The notes under the pieces are model-generated. The model saw only the letters and a list, made by a program, of their open reading frames with translations, was not told where the DNA came from and ran no database searches. Shown piece after piece: positions 32,392 to 43,920 of a stretch of 60,000 bases of DNA (within the stretch, counting starts at the first letter, position 1; the number at the start of each line of letters is the position of its first letter). The position numbers and the translations under genes were made by a program. Source of the DNA: Owenia fusiformis (Eukaryota; Annelida; Polychaeta; Sabellida; Oweniidae). The stretch is taken from assembly GCA_903813345.2 (NCBI GenBank), contig CAIIXF020000008.1, positions 34,808,867 to 34,868,866 on the forward strand. Direction: 5' to 3'.

Positions 32392-35300
32392 TTATTTGTA
32401 CGGAAAAATCGGAAAAACATAAGGAAGACTCCGACCATAGCGATCCGTACAGTTATACTCTGACTTTACACACCCTGGTACACTACAGTATCCATTTGCT
32501 AGGACATCAGAAGGGTAGGCTGGCTCCTAAATCATAAACACACTAATATTAAATGATGGTTTCAAGGCAGAGTGAACTTTGACCTAAGGTCAAGGTTATT
32601 GGAAGTACAGCGTGCATTATCACAAATTATGTGTATATTAACTAGATATATTCTACTTCTTAAAGTGCCCTCTTTGTATCATTTGAGCATTTGGCCGGAC
32701 GGTGTTCGGCGCCTGAGGGAACAGTTTCATATGTGAAATACAATTCTCGATATATTTAGCTGCTGTCTTGTTCTTGACCAACTGGTGGCGAATTGTTAAC
32801 CTGTGATAACTAACAGTTTTCTGTGATATGTATCTTCTACGATTCTGCAACTCTTTGAACAGTTGAAATAATACGTACAGAACCGCCAAAGTCACTATGA
32901 ATCTTCCTTCAAGACTCCTTTTGTTTAAATCTATTGTAACATGGTCATTTTCATATTTTTATATTTCTCTCTTTTCATATTGATCAGTCCTACATATTTC
33001 CCTTATTCTCATTTTAACAGGTCCCTAGCTTACTATTGTATCAGTGCCAAATGTTTTAATCCTGTTGTTTGCCATGCCTTACCTGCTATCTTTTGTTTCA
33101 AACCAGTTTTTAGCTTTTCATGTTGTATGTACAATGTTGTTATGTATTGTGTAACTTCCATATATGGAAAACACACTCACTCACTTGAGTTTGGGTGTTG
33201 GCCCAGCATCAGTAGTTGCTTTGAGATTGTACAGAGAACACTGTGTTTGTTTTTTTGAAATAGACTTTTTATACATTTTAACTTTTGAATTTTGTTATCT
33301 TTATATCGCCACCCACGGCCTTAGCCCCGGACATTACACTATGATGAGTCTTTTCTTCATCCTAGGTTCAAATAAGTTATTATCTTTTCGTTTTTCCTAT
33401 ATGTTAAGCTTGACATCTCGTATCTTATACTCCATATACTTATATTATTGATTTTTTTTCATTCTAAAAATAGGATTGGCATATACTGATATATTTGCAT
33501 TGATTGTGCATTTTCATTTTCTATACAGAGTGATCATAAATTGATTGTTAGTACCTCAGTTGAAATACTCGATTTTGATTGGTCAACGAGCGGTGAATAA
33601 TTTTAACTGTACACCGCGCAATGCATTGCCGGTGAATAATATTCCCAGCATTCCACTAAAATGACGTCATAATCAGACGATAAAATGGCCGCCGCTAGCA
33701 CTAGCCGTTTCAAAAATGTTGATGATGAGGATATCATTAGTCTCTTACAGAGTCAAGACAGTCAAAATACGAAGAAAAATCTAAAACTTTGTACAAAGCT
33801 TTTAGTGGACTTCGCCCAGGAGAGTAATTTGACTCCATTGAGTAAACTTACTGCCGTGGCAGATGTAGATAATTTTTTTAAATACAACATGAACGTCTCG
33901 AGGGTCTGGATCCAACTTCAAGTCAACTTCAAGGGTCAGAAAAATCTAAGATATTCTTCGGACTAACAAAACAATTATAGACCTCTCCATTCGGTTTACT
34001 GTCAAAATTATATCCCTCGACTGTAAACCTCGACCTACGGTCTCGGTTTACAGTCTCGGGATATAATTTTGACAGTAAACCTCTGGAGAGGTCAATAATT
34101 GTATATTGTACTTCAAACCTAGATATTGGTTTAAACATACATAAACGCTGAATAACAAATCGGGAGCATACCAAAAATTGTTCCATTATAGTGGCTCGCC
34201 GTGTAAATCTCATTAATACCCTCAAGGTTATGAGGAAAACATTAAGCAAATAAATATTTGTTTTATGATATATTGCTAGACATTCTCTTCGCATTTCAAG
34301 GAATTTATTTTAATCAATAAATGTATCATATACCAAACTTACAAGTATCGCCTTTATTTTCGCCCAGTGCAGTTTTCAGAATTCCCGGGCGTACAATACG
34401 CCGGGCAATACGTCTTTTATAATCCAAAAATTGAGAGATCTGTGAAATACGCTAGTGTTTTTGGTCACATGGTACTGAATCAGCCAATTGAACTACATGA
34501 TATTAATGATTTAATAATGTAGATATTATGATGCCACTATATTGTTAAATAAGAAATAGTACGTTTTAGAGTATGATACTAGCTCTGCCGCCGTTTTCAT
34601 GATCAATAGCTTTTACTCCTAGCGATATTGGACCTCAAACAGAAGTGAATTAAAGGTCGTAACTTATATTATTGTTTCATAGTACTAGAGGATTTTATTT
34701 TCTTTAGTATAACGAAATATACGAGTCAAAAATGACTTGTAAGTTTTCTTTGTGTTTTTTTACGAAAAATACCTAATATGCCCATTAACCATGGTTAATG
34801 CTTTTAGAAAGCAAATGATAATTCGCTCGTAGCTCTACTCTGTAGGCACAAGAGTGGTACCACTATGTACATGATGATAATGTAGTCTCTTCAATATCGA
34901 AGATCAATTTATTTGCTTTATTAGCTAAAGACATATTTCGGTTGATTGTAGAAATAGAGCTCCAAGGCTCGGGATTACCTTAGTAACTCACCTTAGTTTT
35001 AGGATCAATAAGCATTCGATTACACCCGCAGCAACTGGGTGTCTCATCCCCGGTATGAACTATCTTGTTTTCATCGGGACATAGTGGATTAGACTTGAAC
35101 ATACATTTCGGATCTACAACAAAATGTACATTCATAAGATGACAAATGATACCGACACACAAAGATTCCCGATAATTCATGGCGCATTTAGAATTATTAT
35201 CAAACAAATAGAAACAAATAATGAAGTCCCCATGTACATGTATCACTGTGAAAAAAGCCAAATATAGTTTGTATGATAGCAATATTTTTTTAAATATCCC

Positions 35301-38300
35301 CCATATAGTTTGAGTTTCACCCAAAATATGGGCGAGAATTGTTTCTCCCATATTCCTTAAATGGAACACTTTAATCCATATAGTCCATAGTCCTAATATA
35401 CTCTTCGGTACGCCCATATAAACTGATATAAGTTGCATATATCATTGCAGAGTATATCTTTACTGAACTATTTTCCACTTATACGCCTCATAATCAATCT
35501 ACTATATGCGGTGAAAAACAGCTTATATGTAATAAAAAACATATCATATCAAACTATTCTTGACTTATTCTTCTCTTATTCTACCTCAAAACAAACGGTA
35601 CGCGTCTTATACGCGATATTACGTAATAGGTTCAGTTCCCAAGTTTCTTATTCTAACAAATTAAAAGCAAAGTCCATCATTGAATGTCTTTTGTTTTCAG
35701 TGCTGATTAATTTGCTTGTTCAGGTTAATCTGGTCATTCCGACAACTGAGGGTTCTAATTTCCACCAAAAAGTCATTTACAAATTAACTTTTTTACTTTT
35801 ATTTTATTGAAAAATGAAAGTCGCATTATACGAGTAATTAATATCGTGTCAAATTTTGGAATCATTAATGCAACTCTGCCTCTATATGTTGAAGTTTCAA
35901 TAAGTCCCCGGATATTGTGAAATATACTCCAAAGTTGGTACATGTACATGGTAGAGAAATTATGCAAATGAAACATTGAGACATGTCATAATGGTACATT
36001 AAACCTTTATCCCAAATAATTCAATTGCTAGAGGAAGCTGAATCAGTTTAACAATTGGCATTTTTAGTCATGCCACAGGCTAAGGAAAGTGACACTTTGA
36101 GATATGCCAGAGCATACCCTAAACCTTATCCCTGATAATACATTTTTTATCAGGTCTAAGCTGAATGAGATTAGTTAGGCATTTTGAGAGGTGTCACCTA
36201 AACATAAATAATGTAACAATTTTGCAAGCTGTTGCTAATGATGTTCATCAGTATATTAAAAAGTTCAATTTTGCGCATTAGTATATTTCAATTTGGTGCG
36301 TAATTCATGATGTTCAAAGTACATCAATATATTGAAAGATTAAACTTGGCTCACGAGTATGTTTCAATTTGAGACATAGTATGTGATGTGCTCCAGGTAC
36401 ATCAGTTCATTAAAAAGTTCAATTTTACGCATTATTATATTTCAATTTGGTGCGTAATTTATGATGTTCAAAGTACATCATTATATTGAAAGGTTATTAA
36501 ACTTGGCTCATGAGTCAATTTGAGACATAGTATGTGATGTGCTCATCAATATATTAAAAAAAATAATTTGGCGCATTAGTGTTGTTCAATTTGGTGCATA
36601 ATTTATGATGTTCAAAGTACATCATTATATTGAAAATTTAACTATACTAAAACTTGACCCATGAGTATGTTTCAATTTGGGATATAGTATGTGATGTGCT
36701 CGAATTTTATCAAAATATTAAAAATTCAACATAACGCGCCAAAATGAATTATACTAATGCACCAAATTGACGTACCAATGTGGATATAAGGCTTTTCTTA
36801 CTCACATTTGCATCTAAAATGATATAGTGTATACGCGTCAGCCAGCCAGGGATCTGATCCTGATACACATTTACAGATTTGACCATTTTCTCTCTCATAT
36901 TTTTCACCAGGTTGTGTAAATATTCTCGTTTCTGTGGGAGGGTCCTTTGTGAAGTCAATATCCCAGCGATCACACCCTGTCCAAGTTACACAAATTGGAA
37001 TGAATTGACCTCCTTAACATGGAAGGTCATCATATTAAATGTTGCAAATTTTTGGGATAATTTTGTAATTTAGGAAAATATATACTGGAGAAATATGGAA
37101 GGAACCTAATATACTATTGGTTAAAACTAAGAAACCTTATCATACCTACAAGGAGGCAATGACGCATTGGGGGATATGGGATAGCACCTCCATCGTTGAC
37201 CCATGGGAGGAACCTAATATACTATTGGTTAAAACTAAGAAACCTTATCATACCTACAAGGAGGCAATGACGCATAGGGGGATATTGGATAGCACCTCCA
37301 TCGTTGACCCATGGGAGGAACCTAATATACTATTGGTTAAAACTAAGAAACCTTATCATACCTACAAGGAGGCAATGACGCATTGGGGGATATGGGATAG
37401 CGCCTCCATCGTTGACCCATGGGAGGAACCTAATATACTATTGGTTAAAACTAAGAAACCTTATCATACCTACAAGGAGGCAATGACGCATTGGGGGATA
37501 TGGGATAGCACCTCCATCGTTGACCCATGGGAGGAACCTAATATACTATTGGTTAAAACTAAGAAACCTTATCATACCTACAAGGAGGCAATGACGCATT
37601 GGGGGATATGGGATAGCACCTCCATCGTTGACCCATGGGAGGAACCTAATATACTATTGGTTAAAACTAAGAAACCTTATCATACCTACAAGGAGGCAAT
37701 GACGCATAGGGGGATATGGGATAGCACCTCCATCGTTGACCCATGGGAGGAACCTAATATACTATTGGTTAAAACTAAGAAACCTTATCATACCTACAAG
37801 GAGGCAATGACGCATTGGGGGATATGGGATAGCGCCTCCATCGTTGACCCATGGGAGGAACCTAATATACTATTGGTTAAAACTAAGAAACCTTATCATA
37901 CCTACAAGGAGGCAATGACGCATTGGGGGATATGGGATAGCACCTCCATCGTTGACCCATGGGAGGAACCTAATATACTATTGGTTAAAACTAAGAAACC
38001 TTATCATACCTACAAGGAGGCAATGACGCATTGGGGGATATGGGATAGCGCCTCCATCGTTGACCCATGGGAGGAACCTAATATACTATTGGTTAAAACT
38101 AAGAAACCTTATCATACCTACAAGGAGGCAATGACGCATTGGGGGATATGGGATAGCACCTCCATCGTTGACCCATGGGAGGAACCTAATATACTATTGG
38201 TTAAAACTAAGAAACCTTATCATACCTACAAGGAGGCAATGACGCATTGGGGGATATGGGATAGCACCTCCATCGTTGACCCATGGAAGGAACCAAAGTA

Positions 38301-40320
38301 CACCATGTGGTGATACACATTCACATTTCTGTCGTGTGCGAGTTGCAATATCTACCCACTCATACCAATGGCCAGAGTCTTCTTGACGGGGTATATCATA
38401 ATTCTCATCCCAGCATTCTGGAAGCATGGAAAGCTACACTTGTTTCCTTATAGTGATCAGAAACTGATGCAAACGACGTACACGAGCCCGCCGGGGGTCC
38501 CCTTGCCATATGGGCTCATAGAGGCTTGTGGGTAGACTAAATTGACGGTTTTACCTGTCGGGCAGTTGGTTGGGACCTCACAGACTGTTCCATTGATGGT
38601 TTCGTTCCGTGTTTCACACCCAAATGCTTTGTAGAAAAATAACGTGCTGTGGTACACGCATGGTGGGCTAGAATATCATAAACAACAAGCACAGTGAGTA
38701 AAAAAGTCTCAATTTTATTTCATTCATTTGATTCTCTCAGACGTGTCTGTATTTTATCTAATGGATGCGACACCATATAATGTTTTTGCATATATACAGA
38801 GTGGGTCACAAAAATGGGACATTTTGCACCATTCTTGATGCTAAGCTCATATGGAGGTACCATGTGTAGCATACCGAAGGATGGGGAATTTAATGGACGT
38901 TACAATGAAAATATCTCTGGAGATATTCGATGTGTCTACCTTTTATATCAGCAATAATGGGCCTCAATCTGTAAAGGCCATAATTATTCATGTCATCCTG
39001 AGACTTTAGCTGCTATGTAGGCAAACACAAAATTGTTCAAATAAACCTAATATGTAACGGGAAAATCGTCTTAACCTATTTCCTTTTTTCCACAGAACCC
39101 CTGATTTTCAGACTAAAATTCTTTAGATTCCTCAGGTACTAGTAAATGGTACATAAACGTATTAAAAAGTCACTGAAGACGACTTATGCTGATGTCAAAT
39201 GGTCGAAAAATGAAGAAGTTTACTTATACTTATGAAAGGCAAACTCTTTATAATTTCAATAATTGATTTTGTCTAAGTTGTTTCAGAGACATATGTGTCT
39301 CTGGTTGTTTCAATCAAAAAAATAATGAAAGCATGCATCATCTGACTTAAAATCAAGGTATATTCACAAATGTAAGAACTTAACTCCCAGGCCCGTAGCC
39401 AGGGGTGGGAGCGGAGGGAGCGGCCGCTCCTCAAGAAATTCTTTCAAAACCATGCAGTTTTTCACCATTCTGAGCAATTTTCGCATGATCATCTTGCCAA
39501 AAACTGTCAAAAAGTCCCCCCCCCTTGGCAAAAGCTTTCCACTTGGTAAACCCGCTCCCCCAGGTAAGTCCTGGCTACGGACCTGGCCTGATATGAGCAT
39601 CTCATTTTTATTGACCCACCCTGTATCTAATATGTTTGACTATTTATTTTTACGACAATATAATTCCTATAGTCGTTATCCAGATCAATGAAAATGTATG
39701 TGCTAATGTTAACGAGGATGACTCAAATCTGTCAAAACATAATTTGCACAAAACTGAACTTAAGAATTAACTTGAGAAAATGGATACAATAAAGAGTTAT
39801 AGACATTTAAATTGAAACTGTCACTTTTGTTATTGATGTGGATACTAAATGAAGTCGGGAAATTGTCGTCGGGTCGGGAGGGGATATGAACCATGTGCTC
39901 TGTTGACATTTGTTACCATTTTAAATATATTATCTCCCAATGGATTCATGATGTCTCATCGAATAAAGTAGTTTAGCTTTAAACACCAAAAAGTGCAAAT
40001 CCTCCCAATTTATAATGTGAATATCCAAAATTAGGAAGATAAACAGCACAAATTCTTGTAACATTTTAGATCTTTTGGAAAAATACATGGTTTCAGAAAA
40101 TAGTTAATTAATAAATAAAATTATCCAAAAGAATTCATAACGTTAAACATTTTGTCAAAAAGGCTACATATATCACAATTGTCTTAAAATTCTCGTTTCT
40201 GAAAGGGAAATTTAAAAAATCCACTTACCCATCATAATCATAATATTGGGCCAAAGAATTGTGTTGTACATAAATCACAAATAACATCCAAACAAAATGG
40301 AAAGATTTGCTCTTTGCCAT
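32392..40320 (-). CDS. Secreted cysteine-rich modular protein, fibronectin type I-like modules
   Basis: Exons (minus strand) 40320-40229, 38667-38555, 38417-38226, 36976-36806, 35113-34992 and 32526-32392 join in phase to 274 residues; all introns are GT-AG. Exon 1 is a signal peptide ('MAKSKSFHFVWMLFVIYV' ...). Each later exon is one Cys-rich block: 'PPCVYHSTLFFYKAFGCE', 'ECWDENYDIP...QKCECVS', 'GCDRWDIDF...ENGQICKCVSG', 'YPKCMFKSNPLC...CCGC', and a final 'GYCSVPGCVKSEYNC'. Exons 3 and 4 are paralogous in layout (C-x(n)-CxCVS-x(n)-C), resembling a fibronectin type I or VWC-type fold; that assignment is an inference. No catalytic motif. N-glycosylation sites (NET, NCT) fit an extracellular protein. 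Exon 3 ends inside a 108-bp repeat array. A second exon 1 lies at 42784-42875. I do not recognise an orthologue. Confidence 0.75.
32527..33523. other. Intron 5 of the cysteine-rich gene, proximal part
   Basis: No element recognised. The 80-codon minus frame at 32653-32895 is basic ('LQNRRRYISQKT') but has no family I can name. AT-rich plus frames at 32941-33451 are hydrophobic by composition. Confidence 0.4.
33661..33684 (+). promoter_or_regulatory. CRE-type site before the KIAA1958-like frame
   Basis: 'atgacgtcataat' contains the full TGACGTCA palindrome just before the ATG at 33685. The same site at nearly the same distance is kept in copy 1 (minus strand, ~5230). Confidence 0.5.
33685..33966 (+). 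pseudogene. N-terminal fragment of a KIAA1958-like (DUF3504/Crypton-derived) protein
   Basis: 93 codons. 'RFKNVDDEDIISLLQSQDSQ' followed by 'NTKKNLKLCTKLLVDFAQES' is the typical opening of KIAA1958/ZMYM-like proteins derived from Crypton tyrosine recombinases. The frame loses similarity at about residue 75 and stops at 33966, where the shared 3' palindrome begins. No SAP, recombinase or DUF3504 catalytic part is present, so this is a truncated copy. The frame itself has no internal stop, unlike the 35-codon copy 1. Confidence 0.7.
34116..34991. other. Intron 5 of the cysteine-rich gene, distal part
   Basis: AT-rich, no element or gene recognised. Confidence 0.4.
36000..36230. repeat. Degenerate duplication in intron 4 of the cysteine-rich gene
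   Basis: Two related blocks, 'taaacctttatcccaaataa' and 'taaaccttatccctgataat', each followed by 'agctgaatSagWttagttWg' type sequence and 'ggcatttt', about 110-130 bp apart. Confidence 0.5.
36230..36735. repeat. ~150-bp tandem repeat in intron 4 of the cysteine-rich gene
   Basis: 'gatgttcaaagtacatca' occurs at 36309, 36463 and 36607 (spacing 154 and 144). Each is preceded by 'caatttggtgcRtaattYat' and followed by 'tatgtttcaatttgRgaYat'. At least three full units. Confidence 0.8.
37105..38292 (-). repeat. 108-bp tandem array spanning the exon 3 donor, 11 units
   Basis: Eleven units with 'cctaatatac' starting every 108 bp from 37105 to 38185, nearly identical. On the minus strand each unit holds a near copy of the last ~68 bases of exon 3 (38226-38417), the same donor context (ccttgtag|gtatga) and ~40 bases of intron. 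The unit is a multiple of three and one plus-strand frame has no stop, which creates a false 398-codon open frame (37117-38313). Confidence 0.92.
38797..39623. mobile_element. Mariner-type MITE in intron 1 of the cysteine-rich gene
   Basis: CAGAGTGGGTCACAAAAATG on the left and the inverted 'tttttattgacccaccctg' on the right are flanked by TA. It contains a second element at 39388-39587. No transposase recognised. Confidence 0.7.
39388..39587. mobile_element. Small inverted-repeat element nested in the mariner MITE
   Basis: 'caggcccgtagccagg' and the inverted 'cctggctacggacctg' are about 200 bp apart, with inner 'gggagcgg' and 'ccgctccccc' also inverted. This layout is typical of hAT-like miniature elements. 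No target duplication could be fixed. Confidence 0.65.
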
Positions 40321-40329
40321 TGTGATTCA

Positions 40330-42590
40330 TAAAGTAAATGCAATTAATTGAATTGGAATAGTTTTTATTTCCAGGTTCACCATTCCAATAAAGTATATAT
40401 TACATTTATATGTAGTATATATAACATTTATATGATTTGCTTTAATTCATTGTAAAACTGTATATCGTTACTTTGTTCTCATTAACACTGTTACACTTAT
40501 TGTATTTAGTTCATTTGATTTTATAAAAGGGAAATGTTTTTTAAAGGATCATGAAAAAGCCTAGATAATGAATATTCCATGAGAATTTGAGTGGTTTTAT
40601 GGCCGTAATGCGCATGCTGATAAATATGCAATGAATGTCACACATGAACGCACTCGACCCAATTTATGATTGTTGTGGCATTATATGCAAATCAATAATA
40701 AAATAAAACGCAACACAAAACGATGGTTTAACATAATACGCATACTTAAATAGAATAGAAGCTTCAGTTTAATATTTTCTGTAAAAGTGTATTTTTGTGG
40801 TCGGTTTTTACATTTCCGATGTGGAACGTTTTTCTCAGGTTGATATATTTATGATAACTAGTTTACTATAACTCTTCAAAAGTTGATTCCTCGTTTGAGG
40901 GCTTGCTATGGCATACAATTTATAAATGGCGCATTTGTGCTTTAAACCGGAGAACAACTTGAAAAACATCATGATACGACGTCAGATACTGTACGTCACG
41001 GCGTAACATTGTAATTGTTCATTTTACCGACAAAATGCAAAGATTTACGCGATAAATATGCGCAATGCTCCTCCAAGTAATTGCAAAAGTTTTAATATTC
41101 GTGGAATCTTCTTAAAAACTTCAAGTTTTGTTCAGATTAATATGCGCTTCAATACAATTCTATATTCAAAAAGGTTGTGTCACGATATACAGAATTAGAA
41201 TCACCAGAAAGTAGACATTTCAAACCCTACCCGTTTTCTTCTTTGTCGCGCTTTCCTGCCCTGCGCTCTCGTTGTCGCACCGTCTTTCTAGACTCTTTCA
41301 CAGTGCCCCTTGTCATATTCAACTGATATACACAGACGGGAAGATATTAAGGATTGTTAAATGCATTATTTGTAATTTTTTTAACACGAATATTTAGTTT
41401 TATTTATTTAAAGCAATGAATAATAAAGAAGAACATATAATACGCTAACGGCGTAACGTCTTATTTTGTAAAGGCTTCACTTGGGGTTGCGGTGATAAAA
41501 TGATGTCTATCTCAATATATACTGGTTCAAATTAAATGAAATTAATTGTATGTAGTAAGGGGTATATTTAAAAGAGCATGCTGAAACATTGGAAAGTTTT
41601 GAATGTTTATCCCTTAATTAGAAATATTTGAACTCAAAAAATGAAACGTAATTTTGTGAATTTTTCACATGGCTTCACTTCATATTTCTTTCAATTTATA
41701 CTTCTTACAGACTGAATTTTAATCGAATTGATATAGTTTTTTGATAAAAATATAGAATATGATATGCCTTTCAGGAATCAAAAAAGAATAATTCACCTTT
41801 CAAACGATTTAATGTTTAATTGATCAAAATATATATCTTGTTGGTACGAAATTCTGCCTGTCCACACTTTTTTTGCATAAATATAAGCGTTAAGTTAGCA
41901 TTGTTATATTATGACGTCATCACACAGAATCTGTTTGTCTTTTCAAAAATGGTGAATTTAAATATTGTGAAAATTTGAGAAAGATCCGTTTAGAAATGAA
42001 AAAGTTATCTTCATTTTTCGTTTAAAATTAAAATCATTTTTCTTCAAAATGTTACAGTCCACACCCGGTTTTAGCATAGAAAGTCGCATAATACGGCTTG
42101 CGTGATTCTCATTTAAAAAGTCCCAAATCAGTTATTTGGAATTCTGATAGGCAAACTATTTCATGGACATACGTGTTCAACTGATGACGAAAAATTGTAG
42201 AAAAATATGATTTTGCTGTCGAGATATTGCGGTTTTAAAAGTAAGTACGCATGTAAAAATGCGGTAAAATGCCACGATGTACAGAATCTGACGTCGTATC
42301 CATACGGATAATGATATTTTTAAGAAAGAAAAGAATTCGGGATATCCAAGGTAAAAACATTAACGTAAGAAAACTTTATTTTGTTGAAACATATTTTCTC
42401 CTTTTATTTCTCCACAGAGTCGGTAACTACAGTTTCCGTACCATTCTCAGCATCTTAAATATTGAGGAAGGGTAACGAAAAAGTCTCGATTCGGTGTCAT
42501 CATTTAGAATCAGTTATTTATAGCAGCAATTTGGTGTAACAGTTTATTTCTAATAAGAATATATGTGAAGTGGCATCTATTGTTAATTTT
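40330..42590. other. No gene seen between the two alternative first exons
   Basis: AT-rich, no repeat or coding feature supported. If the exon at 42784-42875 is used, this is intron. Confidence 0.4.
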
Positions 42591-42593
42591 ATA

Positions 42594-42625
42594 TACTGAG
42601 TGTCCCAAAAAGTGTACCCAAATTA
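42594..42625. mobile_element. Solitary mariner-type terminus
   Basis: 'tactgagtgtcccaaaaagt' after TA has the form of a mariner terminal repeat. No inverted partner was found nearby. Confidence 0.4.
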
Positions 42626-42783
42626 AGCAATAACAAAGATCATAGCGAGTTGGGTGTTTTGTAATATTGTACGTATAACCACTAGCACTTATACTTGTAT
42701 TACATATTTAAAATATGTATCATATAATAAAATTACCAAATAATATATATTGCAATCAAGAAAAAGGAATGATTACCACCTAC

Positions 42784-42875
42784 CCTTCATAATCATAATA
42801 TTGAGCCGAACAATTGTGCTGAACGTAAATCACTAACAATATCCAAACAAAATGGAAATATTTACTTTTTGCCAT
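42784..42875 (-). CDS. Duplicate signal-peptide exon of the cysteine-rich gene
   Basis: 92 bp, same length, reading frame and exit phase as exon 1 at 40229-40320. The peptide 'MAKSKYFHFVWILLVIYV' and following 'QYYDYEG' differ from exon 1 at only 6 of 31 residues, and a donor (gtaggt) is kept. It could splice to exon 2 at 38667 as an alternative first exon, or be the remnant of a duplicated gene. No other exons of a second gene were found between 40330 and 43900. Confidence 0.75.
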
Positions 42876-43920
42876 TCTTATTAACTGTAACTTTACTTTA
42901 TTAAGAACCTAATATCTGGGTTCAATTTATATTATCGAATGAGATCTATGAAAATTCAATTAAGTATGTCAATTTGAATAATAGTGTTAATATCCATTGT
43001 ATACTTTCATAGTATTCCATTTTTGCTTATCAAAGTTGAATTAATATATACTAAATGTGACGATGTATTGTATATAAGAAAAATAAATTTATGATATTGG
43101 ATTTTAATAGTCTCATAAAAAATCATATGCAAATAGGTCATACATTTTATCCGGTTCTACTTGTGTGAGTTACAATGTGTTATTCAGATAAATAGGTGAG
43201 GTCCGGTTTAAATAAATATATAATTATAATAATGACTTCATTTATATTGTATTTATTCTTTACATATATGCATGTCGCACATTATTAGAGAGTGAAAAGC
43301 TCTAAAAACATAAGTGCTTTGATTCGTTGCCATGGTAACCAATATTCATGCATATTTTCTACAGATGCTTATGTGCTGGTATTGCTACGGAGGAATTTTA
43401 ATTCACCCTGATAGTGATTTAGATTTTCAACGTTTAAGAAGTTTTAGAATTGTTTTAATCTTATTCTGTTACCATATTGACAGATTTAATGTCCAAAATC
43501 ACCTTTAACATCACAATATGCATTCATAAAACCTCAAGCCACTCACACACAGACGTTGATTACCAAAAACGGGCTGCATACTGCAAAACACCAGTCGCAA
43601 CAAACAAATTCTTGTATTAGTGGTGACGCAACAACAAAATCCGTATGCAATACGCCTCTGCTTATGGATATAGTGGTTATCTATTCTGATACTCAGACCC
43701 ATCTTGGACTTCCAAGTTATGATGTTTTCATACCTTGGACTATCAGGCTGAAATTTCTGCCCAAACCCTTATTAATTTGTCATAGATTGAGGATTCTGAT
43801 GAATGAGATATGATCTTATTCAGCCTACATTATGCTAATTCTTTTGTATAGGTAAATAGAAGCTGACACCATTCTAGAAGGAGGAAATTGACAGGAGGCT
43901 GTGATATCTCACGATGGTGA
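42876..43920. other. Intergenic, 3' of the LRR gene
   Basis: Noncoding as far as can be seen. Overlapping short frames at 43511-43813 have no recognisable features. Contains the LRR gene 3' UTR on the minus strand. Confidence 0.4.

Larger units (their letters stand above)
33524..34115 (+). mobile_element. Truncated KIAA1958/Crypton-like element, copy 2
   Basis: Same order as copy 1 at 4758-5397: left end 'attgttagtacctcag', CCAAT-type 'gattggtcaa', CRE-type 'tgacgtcataat' ~25 bp before ATG, N-terminal coding segment, junction 'ggactaacaaaacaatt', then a strong palindrome (33972-34096) with ~50-bp arms ('tttactgtcaaaattatatc' and its complement). Right end 'caataattgtatattgtac'. It lies in intron 5 of the cysteine-rich gene, in the opposite orientation. 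Confidence 0.78.

Noticed and set aside
32653-32895. 80-codon basic minus-strand frame
   Set aside because: Vaguely transposase-like composition but no motif I can name. It lies in an intron of the cysteine-rich gene.
37117-38313. 398-codon plus-strand open frame of 36-residue repeats
   Set aside because: Produced by the 108-bp tandem array. The minus strand carries a real exon end within the unit, and the plus frame has no upstream or downstream gene context.
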